DNA of 64,000 nucleotides from Herbaspirillum sp. WKF16. GTDB taxonomy: Bacteria; Pseudomonadota; Gammaproteobacteria; Burkholderiales; Burkholderiaceae_D. The stretch is from the NCBI RefSeq assembly GCF_028993615.1, contig NZ_CP118632.1:4650001-4714000 (forward strand). The letters run 5' to 3'. Position 1 is the stretch's first letter, and each line of letters begins with the position of its first letter. The notes under the pieces are model-generated. The model had not been told where the DNA came from, made no database searches, and saw nothing but the letters and a program-made list of their open reading frames with translations. Below, piece by piece: positions 1 to 8,336 of the stretch. Position numbers and translations under genes: made by a program.

Positions 1-837
1 GACGAGCTGGAGCGCGCACTCAAGGCGGTCGGCGCGGCCTGCCGCGAACGCGCCGCCGGCCGCGCGCGCATCCTCGGCGTGCACCTGGAAGGACCCTACA
101 TCAATCCCGGCAAGCTGGGCGCGCAGCCCGACTTCGCCATCGAGGCATCACTGGAACAGGTCGACTACCTCAACAGCCTGGCGCCCCTGAAGCTGATCAC
201 CATCGCGCCGGAAGTCGACGGCCACCTGAAGCTGGTCTGCAAGCTGGCCAACCGCGGCCTGAAGGTGCAGATCGGCCATACGCTGGGCAGCTACGACGAC
301 GGCGTGGCGGCGCTGGCGCACGGCGCCTCGGGCTTCACCCATTTGTTCAACGCGATGAGCGGCTTCCACCATCGCGAGCCCGGCATGGCCGGCGCCGCAC
401 TGGCCCACGCCAAGTACGCCGAACTGATTCCCGACCTGCTGCACGTGCATCCCGGCGCCATCCGCGCCGCGCTGCGCGCCATCCCGCGCCTGTACTGCGT
501 GACCGACTCCACCGCCGCGGCCGGGATGCCCGACGGCGACTACGCGCTGGGCCGCCAGGTGGTGCACAAGTGCGCCGGCGGCGTGCGCCTGGACGACGGC
601 ACGCTGGCCGGCAGCATCCTGACCATGGACCAGGCGCTGCGCAACCTGGTGTCGCTGGGCCTGGACGTGGCCGAAGCCTCGCTGCGCACCTCGACCTATC
701 CGGCCGACTATCTCGGCCTGGCCGATCGCGGCCGCCTCACCGCCGGCTGCCATGCCGACATCATCGTGATGGACCGGCAATTCGCCATCAAGGCCGTTTA
801 TGTGGAAGGAGAAAAGATTGACCTCGCCGATGCCTGA
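1..837 (+). CDS. nagA: N-acetylglucosamine-6-phosphate deacetylase, 5'-truncated by window edge
   Basis: The frame is open from base 1, so the N-terminus lies outside the window. The enzyme deacetylates GlcNAc-6-phosphate to glucosamine-6-phosphate in the cytoplasm. Visible family motifs are HLEGPYINP near the left end, QIGHT and GFTHLFNAM (metal and substrate histidines), VTDSTAAAG with the catalytic Asp, and LDDGTLAGS near the C-terminus, followed by an amidohydrolase tail (GRLTAGCHADIIVMD). The stop overlaps the start of the next gene, a SIS-domain deaminase. This makes the two translationally coupled consecutive steps of amino-sugar use. Family assignment is firm; only the missing start is unknown. 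Confidence 0.95.
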   Translation, partial: DELERALKAVGAACRERAAGRARILGVHLEGPYINPGKLGAQPDFAIEASLEQVDYLNSLAPLKLITIAPEVDGHLKLVCKLANRGLKVQIGHTLGSYDDGVAALAHGASGFTHLFNAMSGFHHREPGMAGAALAHAKYAELIPDLLHVHPGAIRAALRAIPRLYCVTDSTAAAGMPDGDYALGRQVVHKCAGGVRLDDGTLAGSILTMDQALRNLVSLGLDVAEASLRTSTYPADYLGLADRGRLTAGCHADIIVMDRQFAIKAVYVEGEKIDLADA

Positions 838-1858
838 CCAATCGCAGATGCTCAAGGAAGCGCGCTCGGCCGCCGACCACGTGGCCGTGCAGCTCACGCG
901 CGAGCGCGAACGCTACGCCGAACTGGGACGCCGGCTGCGCGCCGCGCCGCCCTCCGGCATCGTCACCGTGGCGCGCGGCAGCTCCGACCACGCGGCCGGC
1001 TATTGCGCCTACCTGACCATGGCGCGCCTGGGCCACATCGTGGCCTCGCTGCCGATGTCGCTGGTGACGCTGAACCGCGCGCCGCTGATCGCCAGGAACG
1101 CGCTAGCCATCGCCATCTCGCAGTCGGGCCAGAGCCCGGACGTGGTGGAGCCGATCCGTTATTTCCGCGAGGGCGGCGCCACCACGGTGGCGCTGGTCAA
1201 CAACGCCGACTCGCCGCTGGCGCGGGCCGCCGAGTGGAGCATCCCGCTGCATGCCGGCATCGAGTCCAGCGTGGCGGCCACCAAGAGCTTCATCGCCAGC
1301 CTGGTGGCCGGCGCCCTGTTCGCCGGCCACTGGCAGGACGACAGCGCCTTCCTGCAGGCGCTGGACCGCCTGCCCGACGCCTTGCGGAGCGCCGCCGACT
1401 GCGACTGGTCGACCGCCGTGGAGTCCTTGTCCGGCAGCGACCGCATCATGGTGGTGGGACGCGGCATCGGCTTCCCGCTGGCGCTGGAAGCGGCGCTCAA
1501 GTGCAAGGAGACCTGCGCCATCCAGGCCGAGGCCTTCAGCGGCGCCGAGATCAAGCACGGCCCGATGGCCCTGATCGACGATGGCTATCCGCTCTTGATG
1601 TTCGCCGTGCGCGGCCCCAGCCAGGCCGGCATGGTGCAGCTGGCCGACGAGATGCGCCACCGCGGCGCCAAGGTGCTGCTGGCGGCGCCCGCCGACATCC
1701 CGCAGCGCGACCTGACGCTGCCGGTGGCGGCCACGCCCGACCTCGACCCCATCGTCGCGATCCAGGCCTTCTACGTGATGGCGGCGCAGCTGTCGGCGGC
1801 GCGCGGTATGGACGCCGACCGCCCGCGCCACCTCAACAAGGTGACCCGGACCAGCTAG
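818..1858 (+). CDS. SIS-domain glucosamine-6-phosphate deaminase (NagB-II type)
   Basis: The protein has about 346 residues with two SIS domains. The first carries SSDHAAGYCAYL and SQSGQSPDVVEP, the second GRGIGFPLALEAALKCKE followed by AEIKHGPMALID, the sugar-phosphate signature shared with GlmS. There is no N-terminal glutaminase domain, so this is not GlmS. Together with the upstream deacetylase this points to the NagB-II/AgaS-type deaminase that makes fructose-6-phosphate and ammonia (inference). The start is uncertain: a TTG at 818 lies 6 nt after AAGGAG, whereas an ATG at 830 is about 18 nt away and an ATG at 800 has no ribosome site. The gene overlaps nagA either way, which indicates coupling. 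Confidence 0.88.
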   Translation: MTSPMPDQSQMLKEARSAADHVAVQLTRERERYAELGRRLRAAPPSGIVTVARGSSDHAAGYCAYLTMARLGHIVASLPMSLVTLNRAPLIARNALAIAISQSGQSPDVVEPIRYFREGGATTVALVNNADSPLARAAEWSIPLHAGIESSVAATKSFIASLVAGALFAGHWQDDSAFLQALDRLPDALRSAADCDWSTAVESLSGSDRIMVVGRGIGFPLALEAALKCKETCAIQAEAFSGAEIKHGPMALIDDGYPLLMFAVRGPSQAGMVQLADEMRHRGAKVLLAAPADIPQRDLTLPVAATPDLDPIVAIQAFYVMAAQLSAARGMDADRPRHLNKVTRTS

Positions 1859-2271
1859 GCGGCGACATAGGCCATGGTGGCCTGCATCAGCGCCACCACC
1901 TTGGCCGCGCCGCCGGCATGCGCCAGCACTTCGCCGCTGCACACCGCCAGCGAGCGACCGGCGTTCTGCACGCGGCCGATGGCGACGAAGCGCTCGCCGA
2001 TGGCCGGCCGCACGAAGTTGACCTTGAACTCCACGGTGACCACCTCGCAGCCGGCCGGAGCGCGCGTCAGCGCCGCGTAGCCGCAGGCGTTGTCGAGGAT
2101 GGTGGTGGTCGCGCCGGCATGATGGAAGCCCTGCTGCTGCGACAGGTGGCGGGAGAACGGCAGTTCTATCCTGACCTCGCCGTCTTCCACCGAGGCCAGC
2201 TGCGCTCCCAGGGTGGCCATCAAACCCTGGGCGGCAAAACTGGCGGCGATGCGTTGCTTGATGTCGTTCAT
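1855..2271 (-). CDS. PaaI-family hotdog thioesterase
   Basis: The protein has 138 residues and a single hotdog fold. QGFHHAGATTTILDNACGY matches the PaaI/YdiI-type active-site segment (HxG followed by an acidic residue in the central helix), and VEFKVNFVRPA is the usual following strand. Members hydrolyse aryl- or acyl-CoA thioesters; the substrate cannot be read from sequence. The ATG at 2271 is preceded by GGGAGGAGACACCGG, a good ribosome site, which favours it over the longer upstream frame. It converges with the SIS gene and the two stops overlap by 4 bp, so the pair shares no separate terminator. Confidence 0.85.
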   Translation of the reverse strand: MNDIKQRIAASFAAQGLMATLGAQLASVEDGEVRIELPFSRHLSQQQGFHHAGATTTILDNACGYAALTRAPAGCEVVTVEFKVNFVRPAIGERFVAIGRVQNAGRSLAVCSGEVLAHAGGAAKVVALMQATMAYVAA

Positions 2272-2370
2272 CCGGTGTCTCCTCCCCTGTTGGTGTTGTT
2301 GCATGATGCCGGCCCGCCAGCATAGCGAATATTGGCTGGCGCAGCCTTAACAGGTAACATAGCCGCCGTT

Positions 2371-2600
2371 TTGGTGCTCGCGGCCGACTCTTCAATCCCG
2401 GCCGCAGTTAAACGGGAAACACGCGCCGGCGTCATCGGCGGTCAACGTGTGCTGCCCCCGCAACGGTAAGACAGGCGCCGCGTCCATCGATGCGGCAGGT
2501 CGCTTCCAAAGTCCACTGTGCAGCCTGGCTGCATGGGAAGGCGTGGCGATCGGTCCTGTCAGCCCGGATACCGGCCAGGACGGATGGACGCAGGCGACCG
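2371..2600 (+). promoter_or_regulatory. Cobalamin (B12) riboswitch
   Basis: The segment contains the ordered conserved blocks of the adenosylcobalamin riboswitch. These are GTTAAACGGGAA near 2407, the core block GCCCCCGCAACGGTAAG near 2455, GGGAAGGCGTGGCGAT near 2535, and a B12-box version GTCAGCCCGGATACCGGCC at 2558-2576. It is on the same strand as, and about 240 bp upstream of, the TonB-dependent receptor gene. On known behaviour of this class, bound cobalamin would repress the receptor. Exact ends are approximate. No second B12 gene lies in the window. Confidence 0.92.
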
Positions 2601-2835
2601 GGGTGTGTCGCGACTGCCTGGCAAGACCAATCGTTTCCCGACAAAGATAAAGAGCGCCTGACGGCGCGGGATCTCCCGTGGCCCCGCCGCGCGCATGTCC
2701 GTCCACGCGGTTGCCTTGCTTCGGCCGTTGCCCAAGCCTTCGACGCCTGCTCCCTTGATCGCGGCGCGCGGGGAGGCGCGCTCCACAAGAAACGGCCGTC
2801 CCGGCGCGACCGGCGGCCACCAACGGGAAGCAAGC

Positions 2836-4893
2836 ATGACAAAGCGCAACAAGGCGGCGACGGCCGCACTGGTCCTGGCGGCCTGCCAGGGATGGAACGC
2901 CGCCCACGCGGCGGAGGGGGACGGCCTGAACCAGGTCGAGGTGACAGGCAACTACGACAATTCGGTGGGCAGCTCCAGCGCCGCCAGCCAGGGCACGGTC
3001 AACGGCGCCCTGATCGCCAATCGGCCCACGCTGCGCACCGGCGAGATCCTGGAGTTCGTGCCCGGCATGATCGTCACCCAGCACAGCGGCGACGGCAAGG
3101 CCAACCAGTATTTCCTGCGCGGCTTCAACCTCGACCACGGCACCGATTTCGCCACCTACATCGACGGCATGCCGGTCAACATGCGCACGCACGCGCACGG
3201 CCAGGGCTACACCGACATCAACTTCCTGATCCCGGAGCTGGTGGAGCGCATCGACTACAAGAAAGGCCCCTACTTCGCCGACGAGGGCGACTTCGCCTCG
3301 GCCGGCGCGGCCCACCTGCGGCTGGCCAATACCCTGCCGCAGGGTATCGCCTCGCTCTCGGCGGGCGCGCACGGCTACCAGCGCGCGGTGCTGGCGGACT
3401 CCTTCGCTGCCGGCAATGGCAAGCTGCTGTACGGGCTGGAAGTCACCCGCAACAACGGCCCCTGGGACAATGCCGAGGCCGAGCGCAAGTACAGCGGCGC
3501 CCTGCGCTACAGCGCAGGCACCCGCGCCGACGGCTACGAGATCACGGCCATGGCCTACAGCAATCGCTGGAACTCCAGCGACCAGATCCCGCAGCGCGCG
3601 GTGCAAAGCGGCCAGGTCGGGCGCTTCGGCGCGATCGATCCGAGCGACGGCGGCAACACTTCGCGCTTGAGCCTGTCCTATGCGATGCACAAGCGCGATG
3701 CGGACGGCCTGTTCCAGATGAACGCCTACCTGGTGCAATCGAAGCTGGACCTCTACAACGACTTCACCTACTTCCTCGCCAACCCGGGCGGCGGCGACCA
3801 GTTCCACCAGAGCGAGAAGCGCCGCATGGCCGGCTTCGACGCCAACCAGACCTGGTTCGGCAAACTGGGGGCGATGGACATGACCAACAAGCTCGGCCTG
3901 CAGGGCCGCTACGACTGGCTCTCGCCGGTGGCGCTCTATAACACCACGGCGCGCGAGCAGACCGGCGTGGTCAGCCAGAGCAACGTGCGCGAAGGCAGCA
4001 TCGGCGCCTACGCCGAGAACACCGTGCAGTGGGCCGACAAGTTCCGCACCATCGCCGGGGTGCGCTACGACGCCTATCGCTTCAACGTCAACAGTAGCAT
4101 CGCCGGCAACTCCGGCAGCGCCGGCGACCACATCGCCTCGCCCAAGCTGTCGCTGATCTTCGGCCCCTGGGCGCAGACCGAGTACTTCATCAACTACGGC
4201 ACCGGCTTCCACAGCAACGACGCGCGCGGCACGACCCAGACCCGCCTGCCCAACGGCGACCCGGCCTCGCCAGTGACGCCCCTGGTGCGCACCAAGGGCT
4301 ACGAGGTCGGCGCGCGCACCGAGATCGTGCCGGGCCTGCAGAGTTCGCTCTCGCTGTGGCGGCTGGATATCGACTCCGAGCTGGTGTTCGTCGGCGATGC
4401 CGGCGAGACCCAGGCCAGCCGCGCCAGCAAGCGCTACGGCGTGGAGTGGAACAACCACTACATCGCCAGCGCCTGGCTGATGTTCGACATCGACCTGGCG
4501 GCCTCGCGCGCCCGCTACGCGCAGGACGATCCGGCCGGCAACTACATTCCGGGATCGATCGACAAGGTGGCCTCCTTCGGCGTGACGCTGACCGACCTGG
4601 GCCGCTGGTCGGGCGCCTTCCAGTTGCGCTACTTCGGCCCGCGGCCGCTGATCGAGGACAACAGCGTGCGTTCGCAATCGACCACCCTGGCCTACGCGCG
4701 CGTGGCTTACAAAATCGACGCCAGGACCCGCGTCGGCCTGGACATCTTCAACCTGTTCAACCGCAAGGCCAGCGACATCGATTACTACTACCCGTCGCGC
4801 CTGCCGGGCGAAGCCACCGACGGCGTCAACGACATGCACTTCCATCCGGTGGAGCCGCGCACGTTGCGGCTGACGCTGACGCGCAATTTCTGA
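2836..4893 (+). CDS. TonB-dependent outer-membrane receptor under B12 riboswitch control
   Basis: The protein has 685 residues. A signal peptide (positively charged start, then ATAALVLAACQGWNAAHA) is followed by a plug domain with FLRGFNLDHGTDFATYIDGM and a histidine-bearing loop MRTHAHGQGYTD. A long beta-barrel follows that ends in LRLTLTRNF with the usual C-terminal Phe. It would import a siderophore-sized or corrinoid ligand using TonB energy. The ATG at 2836 starts directly at the signal peptide, with GGGAAG upstream. The riboswitch makes cobalamin, a cobamide or cobalt the likely cargo (inference). The sequence does not obviously resemble E. coli BtuB, so no symbol is given. Confidence 0.9.
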   Translation: MTKRNKAATAALVLAACQGWNAAHAAEGDGLNQVEVTGNYDNSVGSSSAASQGTVNGALIANRPTLRTGEILEFVPGMIVTQHSGDGKANQYFLRGFNLDHGTDFATYIDGMPVNMRTHAHGQGYTDINFLIPELVERIDYKKGPYFADEGDFASAGAAHLRLANTLPQGIASLSAGAHGYQRAVLADSFAAGNGKLLYGLEVTRNNGPWDNAEAERKYSGALRYSAGTRADGYEITAMAYSNRWNSSDQIPQRAVQSGQVGRFGAIDPSDGGNTSRLSLSYAMHKRDADGLFQMNAYLVQSKLDLYNDFTYFLANPGGGDQFHQSEKRRMAGFDANQTWFGKLGAMDMTNKLGLQGRYDWLSPVALYNTTAREQTGVVSQSNVREGSIGAYAENTVQWADKFRTIAGVRYDAYRFNVNSSIAGNSGSAGDHIASPKLSLIFGPWAQTEYFINYGTGFHSNDARGTTQTRLPNGDPASPVTPLVRTKGYEVGARTEIVPGLQSSLSLWRLDIDSELVFVGDAGETQASRASKRYGVEWNNHYIASAWLMFDIDLAASRARYAQDDPAGNYIPGSIDKVASFGVTLTDLGRWSGAFQLRYFGPRPLIEDNSVRSQSTTLAYARVAYKIDARTRVGLDIFNLFNRKASDIDYYYPSRLPGEATDGVNDMHFHPVEPRTLRLTLTRNF

Positions 4894-4910
4894 CGTCGTT
4901 CGTCCGAACG

Positions 4911-5158
4911 GAAAAAGCCGCCCGGCCGGGCTAATGCCGTTCAGTTAAGCGCGATGCTCGCTATGCGCCCCGTTCGGGCTGAGTAGGTCCGCAGGACCGT
5001 ATCGAAGCCTGTTTGCCAAGAGCATCGCCCTAAGCCGCCCTTCGATACGCCGCTAGGCGGCTACTCAGGGCGAACGGAGCTTGACTTCCGACAACCAGAA
5101 AATAATGCCGTTCAGTGCTTAACTGAACGGCATTAGCGCCCCGAGGGCGGCTTTTTTC
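4911..5158. terminator. Bidirectional intrinsic terminator interrupted by the MITE-like element
   Basis: AAAAAGCCGCCC at 4912-4923 and its exact complement GGGCGGCTTTTT at 5145-5156 flank the repeat element. Joined directly they would form a 12-bp stem with A and T tracts, a typical terminator between the converging receptor gene and AraC gene. The 204-bp insertion now sits in the loop. Whether termination still works is unknown. Confidence 0.6.
4930..5137. repeat. MITE-like element with 21-bp terminal inverted repeats
   Basis: The ends are perfect 21-bp inverted repeats: bases 4930-4950 begin GCTAATGCCGTTCAG, and 5117-5137 are their exact reverse complement. A third copy of TAATGCCGTTCAGT at 5103-5116 forms a 14-bp hairpin with the right end. 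Inside, two imperfect 41-nt arms (4967-5007 and 5040-5080) are inverted copies of a CCGTTCGCCCTGAGTAG / CGTATCGAAG type intergenic repeat. No coding frame is supported. The size (about 208 bp), terminal repeats and lack of a gene fit a non-autonomous miniature element. Confidence 0.75.
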
Positions 5159-5175
5159 ACGCCCGTCGCCGGAAC

Positions 5176-5976
5176 TCAGATCCTGGGAAGATTCGCCGCC
5201 AGATAGCGCCCGGGCGTGACGCCGAAGGTGCGCCTGAACAGCGCGATGAAGGCGCTGGCATTGTCGTAGCCCAGCTCCAGCGCGATCGCGGTCACCGATT
5301 CGCCGGCGGCCAGCAACTCCAGGGCGCGCAGCAGCCGCGCGCGCTGGCGCCAGGCGGTGAAACTCAATCCGGTCTCGTCGACGAAGCGGCGGCTCAGCGT
5401 GCGCGGCGCGAGGTGCGCCCACTGCGCCCATTGCTCCAGCGTGCGGGCATCGTCGGGCCGCTCGACCAGGGCGCCGGCGATGCGCTGCAGGCGAACGTCC
5501 TGCGGCATGGGCAGCATGAAGGTATCGGCGGCGGAGGCGCCGATCTCGTCCAGGATCACGCCCGCCACCCGCTTCTGGTCCGGCCGCAGCGGCCCGATAT
5601 CCCACTCGGCGGCGCGCAGCACGGCCTCGCGCAACAGGGCCGTCATCTCGATCACCTGCGGCTGTCGCGGCAGGCCGCCGCAAGCCTCCGCCGCCACGTA
5701 GACGGCCCAGCCCTCGAACGGCCCATGCGAACGCGCGGCATGCAGGTGCGACGGCGGGATCCACACGGCGCGCGTGGTCGGCAGCACCCAGGCGCCCATG
5801 CGGGTGCGCACGCTCAGCAGGCCTGAGAGCAGTCCGATCAGTTGCCCCGTGGCGTGGTGGTGCGGCCCCGACTCCCTGGCATCGGCCTGGCGGCCGGCAA
5901 GCGCCACCAATGGCGGATCGTCGCCGCTGATGAGCGAGGCCTGGGCAATTTTCTGGTTCAGCCGTTGCAAAGTCAT
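5176..5976 (-). CDS. AraC-family transcriptional regulator with N-terminal cupin-like sensor
   Basis: The protein has 266 residues. The N-terminal half is an AraC-type ligand-binding/cupin region (ATGQLIGLLSGLLSV, WVLPTTRAVWIPP, with a histidine cluster GPHHH near residue 38). The C-terminal half has the two helix-turn-helix units: ARTLEQWAQWAHLAPRTLSR, then VTAIALELGYDNASAFIALF followed by RRTFGVTPGRYL. It is divergent from the PPOX-domain gene, with 94 bp between the starts, so that gene is its most likely target (inference). The stop lies just outside the interrupted terminator. Confidence 0.92.
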   Translation of the reverse strand: MTLQRLNQKIAQASLISGDDPPLVALAGRQADARESGPHHHATGQLIGLLSGLLSVRTRMGAWVLPTTRAVWIPPSHLHAARSHGPFEGWAVYVAAEACGGLPRQPQVIEMTALLREAVLRAAEWDIGPLRPDQKRVAGVILDEIGASAADTFMLPMPQDVRLQRIAGALVERPDDARTLEQWAQWAHLAPRTLSRRFVDETGLSFTAWRQRARLLRALELLAAGESVTAIALELGYDNASAFIALFRRTFGVTPGRYLAANLPRI

Positions 5977-6070
5977 GTTGGCGCCGTTGCGCTATTTAAT
6001 GGCGCGGATAGTCTATCACCGCCATGACGAACCCGATTATGCTGATCTTCCCGTTCGCCGGAGTACCGCC

Positions 6071-6694
6071 ATGACCACCGTTTCCGAACCCGCCACCGCC
6101 GCCGACCTCGATCTCCTGTATTCGCCGCCGTCCGAGATGATCGTCAAGGGCGTGCTGCCGCGCCTGCTGCCATTCCACCGCGCCTATCTTGAGGTGGCCA
6201 GCTTCTTCTGCCTGGCCACCGGCAGCGCCGCCGGCCTGGATGCCTCGCCGCGCGGCGGCCCGGCCGGGTTCGTGCAGGCGCTCGACGACCAGCGCGTGGC
6301 CTTTGCCGACTGGCCGGGCAACAACCGCATCGCCTCGCTGCGCAACCTGGCCGAGGACGACCGCGTCGGCATGCTGTTCCTGTTCCCGGGCCTGGAAGTC
6401 TTCATGCGCATCAACGGCCGCGCGGCCATCTCGACCGACGCCGCATTGCTGGACCGCCTGGCCGAGAAAGGGAAACCGCCGAAATGCGCCATCGTGGTCA
6501 CCTTGGACGAAGTGCTGTTCCATTGCGGCAAGGCGATCAACCGCGCGCGGCTATGGGACGACGGGGCGCGCCTGGACCGCGCCATGGTGCCGTCGCCCGG
6601 ACAGATGAAGGCCGCGCTCACCGGCGCCGATGAAGCGGCGGCGCGCCAGCTGGACGAGGGCTATCTCAAGTCGGTGCGCAACGATCTGTACTGA
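6071..6694 (+). CDS. Pyridoxamine 5'-phosphate oxidase-family (MSMEG_1061-like) FMN protein
   Basis: The protein has 207 residues with a split-barrel PPOX fold. CLATGSAAGLDASPRGGPAGF, then LAFADWPGNNR-like and NLAEDDRVGMLFLFPG segments, match the FMN-binding flavoprotein group related to MSMEG_1061 rather than classical PdxH. Such proteins reduce or detoxify small molecules with flavin; the substrate is unknown. The ATG at 6071 begins the conserved part. An in-frame extension to the left would run back into the divergent AraC gene, so it is rejected. It is probably controlled by that AraC regulator. Confidence 0.85.
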   Translation: MTTVSEPATAADLDLLYSPPSEMIVKGVLPRLLPFHRAYLEVASFFCLATGSAAGLDASPRGGPAGFVQALDDQRVAFADWPGNNRIASLRNLAEDDRVGMLFLFPGLEVFMRINGRAAISTDAALLDRLAEKGKPPKCAIVVTLDEVLFHCGKAINRARLWDDGARLDRAMVPSPGQMKAALTGADEAAARQLDEGYLKSVRNDLY

Positions 6695-6720
6695 ATGTTT
6701 CTGCGCACGCCGGATGCGCA

Positions 6721-6742
6721 ATGGCCGCCCGAAGGCGGCCAT
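6721..6742. terminator. Hairpin between convergent genes, possible weak terminator
   Basis: ATGGCCGCC, loop CGAA, GGCGGCCAT form a perfect 9-bp stem in the 71-bp gap between the PPOX gene and the converging ABC ATPase gene. There is no clean T tract, so termination is only suggested by position. Confidence 0.45.
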
Positions 6743-6765
6743 GCGGATCGCGCTTTCCTTCAGGG

Positions 6766-7566
6766 CTACTTCACGCCTTCCAGCCCCTTCATCACCTCCA
6801 CCTGCACCGTCTCCCAGATCGAGCGCTTGAGTTCGATGTAGCGCGGCGAGAGCTGGACCTCGGCCGTGCGCGGATGCGGCAGGTCGTTGCTGATGTCCTG
6901 CACCACACGGCCGGGCTTGGCGCCCATGACGACCATGCGGGTCGACAGCATCAGCGCCTCGTCGATCGAGTGGGTGATGAAGATGACGGTCTTGCCGCTC
7001 TTCTCGTAGATCTGCAGCAACTGCTCCTGCAGCACCTGGCGCGTCATCGCGTCGAGCGCCGCGAAGGGCTCGTCGAACAGCATCACGTCGGGATCGTTGG
7101 CCAGTACGCGGGCGATCGACACGCGCTGCTTCATGCCGCCGGAGAGCTTGTTGGGGAAGCTGTCCTCGAAACCTTTCAGGCCCACCATCTCGATGTAGTG
7201 CCGGGCCACCCTGGCGCGCTCCGCGCGCGCCACGCCGCGCATCTTCAGGCCGAACTCGACGTTCTCGCGCACCGTCTTCCACGGGAACAGCGCGTACTGC
7301 TGGAACACCATGCCGCAGGCCGGGTCGACATCCTTCACTTCGCGGCCGTTGACCCAGACGCTGCCCGCGCTGGCGCGTTCGAAGCCCGAGACCAGGTTGA
7401 GCATGGTCGACTTGCCGCAGCCCGAGGCGCCCAGCAGCACCAGGAACTCGCCCCTGGCCACCTGCAGGTCGACCCGCTCCAGCACCTTCAATGCGCCGAA
7501 CGACTTGCCGGTACCGCGGAACTCGATCATCGGGCGCTCGTCGGCGGCGTTGTTCATTTCTGCCAT
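6766..7566 (-). CDS. ABC transporter ATPase, NitT/TauT (SsuB/TauB) type
   Basis: The protein has 266 residues. Walker A is GASGCGKST, the Q-loop is in FQQYALFPW, the signature is LSGGMKQRVSIARVL, Walker B is DVMLFDEPFAALD, and the H-loop is FITHSIDEAL. The order and the MVFQQ segment are those of nitrate/sulfonate/taurine-type importers. The ATG at 7566 has AAGGAG 9 nt upstream and overlaps the 3' end of the permease gene by 13 bp, so the two are translationally coupled. It is the last gene of a binding protein-permease-ATPase operon. It energises uptake by hydrolysing ATP on the cytoplasmic side. Confidence 0.94.
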   Translation of the reverse strand: MAEMNNAADERPMIEFRGTGKSFGALKVLERVDLQVARGEFLVLLGASGCGKSTMLNLVSGFERASAGSVWVNGREVKDVDPACGMVFQQYALFPWKTVRENVEFGLKMRGVARAERARVARHYIEMVGLKGFEDSFPNKLSGGMKQRVSIARVLANDPDVMLFDEPFAALDAMTRQVLQEQLLQIYEKSGKTVIFITHSIDEALMLSTRMVVMGAKPGRVVQDISNDLPHPRTAEVQLSPRYIELKRSIWETVQVEVMKGLEGVK

Positions 7567-8327
7567 GACAGCACACTCCTTTGGATCAGTCGGAACACAA
7601 TGTCGGTGATCAGCACGGTGAAGCTGATGAGCACCATGCCCAGCACCACGGTATCGGTCTGGAAGAACTCCTTGCCGTTCATGATCATGAAGCCCAGGCC
7701 CTCCTTGGCCGCCACCAGTTCGGCGGAGATCACGCAGGTCCACGACAGGCCGAGGATCACCTTCATCCCCGACAGGATCTGCGGCATGCAGCCCGGCAGC
7801 ACCACTTCGCGCATCACCTGCCAGCGGTTGGCGCCCAGGTTGCGGGCGGCCCGGATGAGCAGCGGATCGATGCCTTGCGTGGCTTCGATCACGTACAGCA
7901 GCGCCGGCGTGACGGCGCCCATGAACACGATGCTGTACTTCTGCGTCTCGGTGATGCCGAACCACAGCAGCGTCAGCGGGATCCAGCTCATCGACGGCAG
8001 CGGACGCAGGAACGACAGGATGGGATCGAACACCGCGCGCGCCACCTTGGACGTACCCAGCATGATGCCCAGCGGGATCGAGACCAGCACCGCCGCCAGG
8101 AAGCCGACCATCACGCGCCGCGCCGAGGCGAGGATGTTGATGACCAGCGTGTCCTGCTCCCACATGCGCAGCGCGCGTCCCAGGATCTGGCTCGGCGCCG
8201 GCAGGAATACCGCATCCACCACGCCGGCGCGGCAGACGCCTTCCCACACCAGCAGGAAGGCCAGCAGCGACACCGCCGACAGCGTGACCAGCGCGCCGCC
8301 TTGCAGCCACTCTTTTTTCTCAGCCAT
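7554..8327 (-). CDS. ABC transporter permease, SsuC/TauC type
   Basis: The protein has 257 residues with about six membrane segments, starting with ALVTLSAVSLLAFLLVWEG. The cytoplasmic EAA-like loop reads ATQGIDPLLIRAARNLGANR, the contact site for the ATPase. It belongs to the binding-protein-dependent inner-membrane permeases of the nitrate/sulfonate class. It starts 9 bp after the stop of the binding-protein gene and overlaps the ATPase start, a compact three-gene importer. The homodimer would form the transport channel. The substrate is not fixed by sequence. Confidence 0.93.
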   Translation of the reverse strand: MAEKKEWLQGGALVTLSAVSLLAFLLVWEGVCRAGVVDAVFLPAPSQILGRALRMWEQDTLVINILASARRVMVGFLAAVLVSIPLGIMLGTSKVARAVFDPILSFLRPLPSMSWIPLTLLWFGITETQKYSIVFMGAVTPALLYVIEATQGIDPLLIRAARNLGANRWQVMREVVLPGCMPQILSGMKVILGLSWTCVISAELVAAKEGLGFMIMNGKEFFQTDTVVLGMVLISFTVLITDIVFRLIQRSVLSWQK

Positions 8328-8336
8328 GCAGGTGCC

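Noticed and set aside
1003..2325. Long Arg/Gly-rich frame overlapping the SIS gene
   Set aside because: It is a shifted frame of the SIS-domain gene with typical high-GC shadow composition.
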